Made by a program: the position numbers and the translations under genes. A stretch of DNA of 23,747 nt, taken from positions 1-23,747 of the forward strand of contig PNND01000472.1 in assembly GCA_013824045.1 (NCBI GenBank), given 5' to 3'. Under the pieces are notes generated by a model. It searched no databases. It was not told the origin of the DNA and saw only the letters and a program-made list of their open reading frames with translations. Positions 19,907-23,747 of the stretch are shown one piece after another. Position 1 is the first letter of the stretch. Each line of letters opens with the position of its first letter. This DNA comes from Rhodobacter sp. (lineage in GTDB: Bacteria; Pseudomonadota; Alphaproteobacteria; Rhodobacterales; Rhodobacteraceae).

Positions 19907-20971
19907 TCAATCCTCCAGCACTTGTGCCGCGCCGGGCGCAAAGCGCAGGCCGACACTCTGGCCGGACTCGATCCCCGCCTCGCCATTGGCCGGGCTTTGC
20001 AGCCGCGCCACCACCTCGGTCCCGTCTGCCAGTTCAAGGTGGCAATGCGTATCCGTCCCGAAATAGACCAGAAACTTCACCGATGCCGCAATCGCCCCAG
20101 CCTCGCCCGCCGCCACCAGCCGCACCTGTTCGGGCCGCACGGTCACCGTCACAGCCCCCGGCCGCGTTGTCGGCACCTCGATTACATCGCCCGTGCCCAG
20201 CTTCACGCCCCCCGGCACCACCGTGGCGTTCATGAAATTCGTCTCGCCGATGAAGCTTGCCACAAACCGGTTCACCGGCCGGGTGTAGATGTCCTTTGGG
20301 CTGCCCACCTGCTGCAACTTGCCCGCGCTCATCACGCCGATCCGGTCGCTCATGGTCAGCGCCTCTTCCTGATCATGCGTCACGAAGATGAAGGTGATCC
20401 CCGTCTCGGTCTGCAGCCGCTTCAACTCGACCTGCATCTCCTTGCGCAGCTTCAGGTCCAGCGCACTCAACGGCTCGTCCAAGAGCAGCACTTTCGGCTG
20501 CGGGGCCAAAGCCCGCGCCAAAGCCACGCGCTGTTGCTGCCCGCCCGACAACTGGCTGGTCTTGCGCCCCGCCATCGTCTCCAGCTTCACCAAGGCCAGC
20601 ATCTCGGCCACGCGCCTGTCTACCTCGGCCTTCGGTCGCCCCTGCATCGTCAGGCCGAAACCCACATTCTCGGCCACGCTCAGATGCGGAAACAGCGCAT
20701 AGCTCTGAAACACCGTGTTCACCGGCCGCTTGTTCGGCGGCAATTCGGTGATGTCCGCCCCGTCCAGCAGGATCGCCCCACTGGTGGGCATCTCGAACCC
20801 CGCGATCAGCCGCAGAAGCGTGGTCTTGCCACAGCCCGACGGCCCCAGCAGGGTAAAGAACTCGCCCTTGCGGATCTGGATCGAAACATCGTCCAGCGCC
20901 CGCACCGCATGGTCGCCCTGACCAAAGGCCTTAACGGCATTCCTTGCCTCGATGGTGACGGCTTCGGTCAC
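19907..20971 (-). CDS. ABC transporter ATP-binding protein, PotA/PotG type
   Basis: The energising subunit of the polyamine-type importer, 354 residues. Walker A GPSGCGKT (43-50), Q-loop [10 protein letters not shown], signature [15 protein letters not shown] (141-155), Walker B VLLLDEP (161-167), D-loop SALD and H-loop VTHDQEE (H199) are all intact. The C-terminal third is a TOBE-type domain, with [15 protein letters not shown] marking the boundary. The start is GTG 20971 with GGGGAG about 9 nt upstream; the frame remains open to 21106 but lacks homology there. The upstream amidase ends 73 nt before it, and a single transcript is likely. Confidence 0.93.
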   Translation of the reverse strand: MTEAVTIEARNAVKAFGQGDHAVRALDDVSIQIRKGEFFTLLGPSGCGKTTLLRLIAGFEMPTSGAILLDGADITELPPNKRPVNTVFQSYALFPHLSVAENVGFGLTMQGRPKAEVDRRVAEMLALVKLETMAGRKTSQLSGGQQQRVALARALAPQPKVLLLDEPLSALDLKLRKEMQVELKRLQTETGITFIFVTHDQEEALTMSDRIGVMSAGKLQQVGSPKDIYTRPVNRFVASFIGETNFMNATVVPGGVKLGTGDVIEVPTTRPGAVTVTVRPEQVRLVAAGEAGAIAASVKFLVYFGTDTHCHLELADGTEVVARLQSPANGEAGIESGQSVGLRFAPGAAQVLED

Positions 20972-21044
20972 TCTCTGGCGCTCCCCATGTGTCTGTTTTG
21001 TGTTTTGATCATATCTGAACGGGCGAATCCCGGCTTGGCAAGCG

Positions 21045-22490
21045 CTAAGAATCCAACGGCCCCGCCATCGGGGCCCGCGCCCCGGCCCATGGCGCCGCCC
21101 GCTCAATTTCCGCGCAAAGCGCGATCAGGTCTTCATCCGCACCAAAAGGCATCGCCAGATGCACCCCGATGGGCAGATCCCCTTCGGACCAGCCCAGCGG
21201 CAGGCTCGCCGCAGGCTGCCCGCTGGCATTGAACACCGCGCAGAAGGGCGAATACTCAAAGATGCCGCCCGGCCCGATCCGATAGGCCAGATAGTCCTCG
21301 GTCTCATGGTTGAACCGCCCCACCAGCGCGGGTGGTTCCGCCAACGTGGCCGACAGGATCACATCAAACCCGCCCTCGAACACCCCGGCCATCTGGCGGC
21401 CAAAGGCATGGATCTCTCCCACCGCCTCAAGATAGCGCGTCGGATGCAACCCTTCCGCATGGGCCATCGCACCCCGCGACACCCCTTCCACCAGCCCCGC
21501 TGCATCGCGCCCCTTCAACGCGCGGCGCACCCCTAACGCCGTGCCCACCCCCACGATATCCGTCCAGGCGCGCATCATCATCGGCACATCCGCCTGTGGC
21601 CGGCCCGGCTCCACGTGATGCCCCAGCGATTCGAGCATCCGCCCTGCCTGATGCACCACCGCCCGCACTTCCGGATGGATCGCTGCGCCGGTGAATGTCG
21701 TGTCGCAGAGCATCACCTTCATCCGGCGCGGCGGACGCGAAATCGCATCCGCATGGCTGCGCAGCAGGGCAGGGGCCACATAGGGCGCTCCCAAGTCCGG
21801 CCCCGCGCAGGCATCCAGCATCACCGCCGTATCCCGCACCGACCGTGTCAGGAACCCGTCAATCGCCATCCCCGCCCAGCCTTCGCCGACATAGGGCCCG
21901 TCCGGCAACCGCGCCCGTGTGGGCTTGAACCCGAACAACCCGCAATTGGATGCCGGTATCCGCACCGATCCCCCGCCATCCGACCCATGCGCCATGGCCA
22001 CGATCCCCGCCGCCACCGCAGCCCCCGCGCCACCGGACGATCCGCCCGAGGTATGGTCCCTATTCCACGGGTTCCGCGTCGGCCCGCCATAAACGACTGC
22101 CTCCGTCGCCGCGCCGATCCCGCCCTCCGGGCTGGTCGTCCGGCCAAAGGTCACCACCCCCGTCGCCCGGATGCGCGCATAGATCGCCGAATCACGCCCG
22201 TACCGCGTATCCGCCAGCAGCCGCGACCCGTTATGCGATGGAAAATCCACCGCCTCGCAGCCCAGATCCTTCAACAGGAACGGCACCCCCCGGAACGGCC
22301 CGTCCGGCAGGCCTGCAGCGATGGCCCGCCGCGCCACCTCTTCCTGCATCAGCACCACCGCATTGATCGCCGGATTGCGCGCCGCCACCGCAGCGAGCGC
22401 CGCATCCAGCAACTCGCCCGGCGTCACCTCGCGTGCCGCGACAAGTTCTGCCAGCGCCGTCGCATCCCGCGCCCCCAGATCACCGATCAT
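21045..22490 (-). CDS. Amidase signature family protein (upstream copy)
   Basis: A 481-residue amidase, only distantly similar to the downstream copy. Catalytic residues are K74 in VPFLLKDLG, cis-Ser in SGGSSGG (151-152) and nucleophile S175 in [22 protein letters not shown], the canonical form. The start at ATG 22490 is supported by GGGGAG 6 nt upstream; the open frame continues to 22745 but passes through sequence with no homology and with repeats. It is the first gene of the transporter cluster, so it probably acts on the imported compound or something derived from it. The substrate is unknown; annotation as Glu-tRNA amidotransferase GatA would be wrong without gatB and gatC. Confidence 0.9.
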   Translation of the reverse strand: MIGDLGARDATALAELVAAREVTPGELLDAALAAVAARNPAINAVVLMQEEVARRAIAAGLPDGPFRGVPFLLKDLGCEAVDFPSHNGSRLLADTRYGRDSAIYARIRATGVVTFGRTTSPEGGIGAATEAVVYGGPTRNPWNRDHTSGGSSGGAGAAVAAGIVAMAHGSDGGGSVRIPASNCGLFGFKPTRARLPDGPYVGEGWAGMAIDGFLTRSVRDTAVMLDACAGPDLGAPYVAPALLRSHADAISRPPRRMKVMLCDTTFTGAAIHPEVRAVVHQAGRMLESLGHHVEPGRPQADVPMMMRAWTDIVGVGTALGVRRALKGRDAAGLVEGVSRGAMAHAEGLHPTRYLEAVGEIHAFGRQMAGVFEGGFDVILSATLAEPPALVGRFNHETEDYLAYRIGPGGIFEYSPFCAVFNASGQPAASLPLGWSEGDLPIGVHLAMPFGADEDLIALCAEIERAAPWAGARAPMAGPLDS

Positions 22491-22789
22491 CCCGCTCTCC
22501 CCGTTCAGTCTTTCTTCATGCTGGACCGGGCAGGATGCCGGGGTCCAGCCTCGAACCGCCACCCGCGCGTCGCTTTCCGCCCGACCAAAGGTTAACGCGC
22601 CCCTAACCCCCCGTTCGAAGCGTGCATACACTTTGCTGCACAGGATGCTGCACGGCCCGCTGCACATCGGGAATCCGTTATTTTCAATAAAATACAGTGA
22701 CTTAACCGGAAAACATCCATCCTCTACTCGCCCCGCAGCCCGCAAACGGCATCCTGCATGTCAAACCCGACAGCCGCAAAAATATTCCA
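22491..22789. other. Intergenic region between divergent amidase and btuB units
   Basis: About 300 nt without a convincing gene; frames that cross it have no homology. It contains three GCTGCAC repeats (22635-22665), an AT-rich palindrome TATTTT-CAAT-AAAATA (22679-22694) and one arm of an inverted repeat (22750-22759). The rest holds nothing I can identify. Confidence 0.7.
22635..22665. repeat. Three GCTGCAC repeats with exact 12-bp period
   Basis: GCTGCAC at 22635-22641, 22647-22653 and 22659-22665. The 5-nt spacers differ (AGGAT, GGCCC), so the conserved part is the heptamer. The position, about 145 nt upstream of the amidase start and about 125 nt upstream of the btuB promoter, suggests binding sites for a regulator. 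Confidence 0.8.
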
Positions 22790-22817
22790 TTGACAGCAAA
22801 TCCAGCCGCACTATGCA
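22790..22817 (+). promoter_or_regulatory. btuB: Sigma70-type promoter of the riboswitch-btuB transcript
   Basis: TTGACA (22790-22795, perfect), a 16-nt spacer and TATGCA (22812-22817). The predicted transcription start is near 22824, right at the beginning of the cobalamin riboswitch, which supports the assignment. The -10 overlaps one arm of a 10-bp inverted repeat. Confidence 0.65.
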
Positions 22818-22819
22818 GG

Positions 22820-22990
22820 ATGTGCCTTCGGTTCCGGCAGTGATGTCGGATGAAAAGGGAACGCGGTGCAAATCCGCGGCTGCCCCCGCAACTGTAAGCG
22901 GCGAGTGACGGTGGAATATGCCACTGGGGTCATCCCCGGGAAGGCCCGCCCGAACCCAGACCCGCAAGCCAGGAGACCTGCCAAGGTGAT
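22820..22990 (+). ncRNA. Cobalamin (B12) riboswitch
   Basis: A cis-acting RNA aptamer for adenosylcobalamin-type ligands. Landmarks in order: GGATGAAAAGGGAA (22848-22861), a hairpin CGCGGTGCAAATCCGCGG, GCTGCCCCCGCAACTGTAAG (22879-22898), the B12-box GCCACTG (22920-22926), GGGAAGGC (22938-22945) and the 3' end GACCCGCAAGCCAGGAGACC (22959-22978). It stands upstream of a TonB-dependent receptor gene, the expected context, and should repress that gene when cobalamin is plentiful. The 5' and 3' limits are approximate. Confidence 0.95.
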
Positions 22991-23061
22991 CACCCTTTCC
23001 GGGCGCGGGGCGCGTTCGGGGCGGCGGGCTTTCCGCTTGTGGTGACAATCTCACCGTCGGC

Positions 23062-23131
23062 GGAAGGGGCCCAACCCTTTCCCAAGACATTTGTTTTTGT
23101 CAGGGCCGCACTCGGCCCGCAGAAAGGGAAA
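23062..23131 (+). promoter_or_regulatory. Possible riboswitch expression platform
   Basis: GGAAGGG (23062-23068) can pair with CCCTTTCC (23075-23082) to make a hairpin followed by a T-rich CATTTGTTTTTG. The same CCCTTT (23075-23080) can instead pair with AAAGGG (23123-23128), the presumed ribosome-binding site of btuB. A separate hairpin GGGCCG-CACT-CGGCCC lies at 23103-23118. The two alternatives are mutually exclusive, as a switch requires, but the pairing is only read by eye. Confidence 0.4.
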
Positions 23132-23136
23132 CAGGC

Positions 23137-23747
23137 ATGCAACGCCTCTCCATCTCACTCATTGCGCTCCTCGCGGCGCTTCCGGTCAATGCGCAGACCG
23201 TCGACCGCGACGTCGTGCTGCCGGAAATCGTGATCACCCCCAACCGTACCGCGCAGGCCGCCAACCGCACGGGCAGTGCGGTTCAGGTCGTCGATGCCGA
23301 TGCCATCAGAAAAGCAGGTGACACCACCGTCGCCGCCGTCCTGAACCGCATCCCGGGCGTGACCGTCACCACCCAAGGCCCGGTCGGCACGACCGCCAAC
23401 CTGCGCATCCGCGGCGCAGACCGCCGCTACATCGCCGTTTTCATCGATGGCATCCGGGTCTCCGATCCGACGCAAACCGAAACCGCCTTCGATTTCGGCT
23501 CCCTCCTTGCCGCCGACATCTCACGGATCGAGGTGTTGCGCGGCTCGCAATCCGCGCTCTGGGGCGGCTCTGCCGTTGGCGGTGTGATCAACATCACCAC
23601 CCATGACCGGCTGGAAGAAGACGGCCGGAAGCAGAACCTGCTTGCCGAAGTCGGCTCCGACAACACCGCCATCCTCAGCTATGGCCTGACCCAGCGGCAG
23701 GGCCGTCTGGAAACCGCCTTCTCCGCCACCCGTTTCCAGACCGACGG
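23137..23747 (+). CDS. btuB: TonB-dependent vitamin B12 receptor, 3' end cut by window edge
   Basis: The first 203 codons of an outer-membrane gated barrel that imports cobalamin using TonB energy. There is a signal peptide (1-20, MQRLSISLIALLAALPVNAQ), then a TonB-box-like segment (PEIVITPNR, about 29-37), and a plug domain with VAAVLNRIPGVTVT, LRIRGADRRYIAVFIDGIRV, ISRIEVLRGSQSALWGG and GGVINITT, all standard for the family. The barrel follows and is truncated here (a full protein is about 600 residues). ATG 23137 has AAAGGGA 8 nt upstream. Assignment to B12 rests on the riboswitch in its leader; the plug alone would fit other receptors. Confidence 0.88.
   Translation, partial: MQRLSISLIALLAALPVNAQTVDRDVVLPEIVITPNRTAQAANRTGSAVQVVDADAIRKAGDTTVAAVLNRIPGVTVTTQGPVGTTANLRIRGADRRYIAVFIDGIRVSDPTQTETAFDFGSLLAADISRIEVLRGSQSALWGGSAVGGVINITTHDRLEEDGRKQNLLAEVGSDNTAILSYGLTQRQGRLETAFSATRFQTD

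Noticed and set aside
22679..22694. TATTTT-CAAT-AAAATA palindrome as a terminator or operator
   Set aside because: The A/T-only stem is weak and no transcript would end here; it may be part of a promoter, but no matching -35 was found.
22491..22745. N-terminal extension of the upstream amidase by 85 codons
   Set aside because: It crosses repeats and promoter-like DNA, has no amidase homology, and ATG 22490 has GGGGAG at the right distance.

Overview
The window is GC-rich, densely coding DNA from an alphaproteobacterium, most likely a Rhodobacterales/Paracoccaceae species. The evidence is a [2Fe-2S] ferredoxin that reads like Rhodobacter capsulatus FdVI, an alphaproteobacterial SOS box of the GTTC-N7-GTTC form, a Hint_2-type protein, and Rhodobacter-like gene content. 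No rRNA, tRNA, CRISPR array, insertion sequence or phage gene is visible.

Layout. 1-2004 (minus): a GST-family gene and L-serine ammonia-lyase (cut at the left edge), 2 genes in one operon. 2172-4953 (plus): a secreted EF-hand protein, then rpiA overlapping gor. The gor frame is broken by one missing base just before its redox-active cysteines. 5030-9031 (plus): membrane proteolysis block hflK-hflC-DUF2065-Deg protease, closed by a clear intrinsic terminator. 9083-10808 (minus): an HD-domain hydrolase, a peptidoglycan-binding lipoprotein, and an orphan OB-fold protein resembling the C-terminus of error-prone polymerase DnaE2, with an SOS box touching its start codon. 10950-15592: fdxE (plus), Hint protein, DUF1178 protein and NUDIX hydrolase (minus), then periplasmic glutathione peroxidase, histone-deacetylase-family hydrolase and RNA 2',3'-cyclic phosphodiesterase (plus).

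15587-22490 (minus) is one transport/catabolism cluster: amidase, polyamine-type ABC importer (ATPase, two permeases, binding protein), then a second amidase behind three hairpins. 22491-23136 is the only long non-coding stretch. It holds three 12-bp-spaced GCTGCAC repeats, a sigma70-like promoter, a cobalamin riboswitch and a possible expression platform leading into a BtuB-like TonB-dependent receptor that runs off the right edge.

The most unusual items are the LexA-box-controlled, apparently leaderless orphan DnaE2-like OB protein, the gor frameshift, the amidase-ABC-amidase cluster, and the repeat arrays in two intergenic regions.
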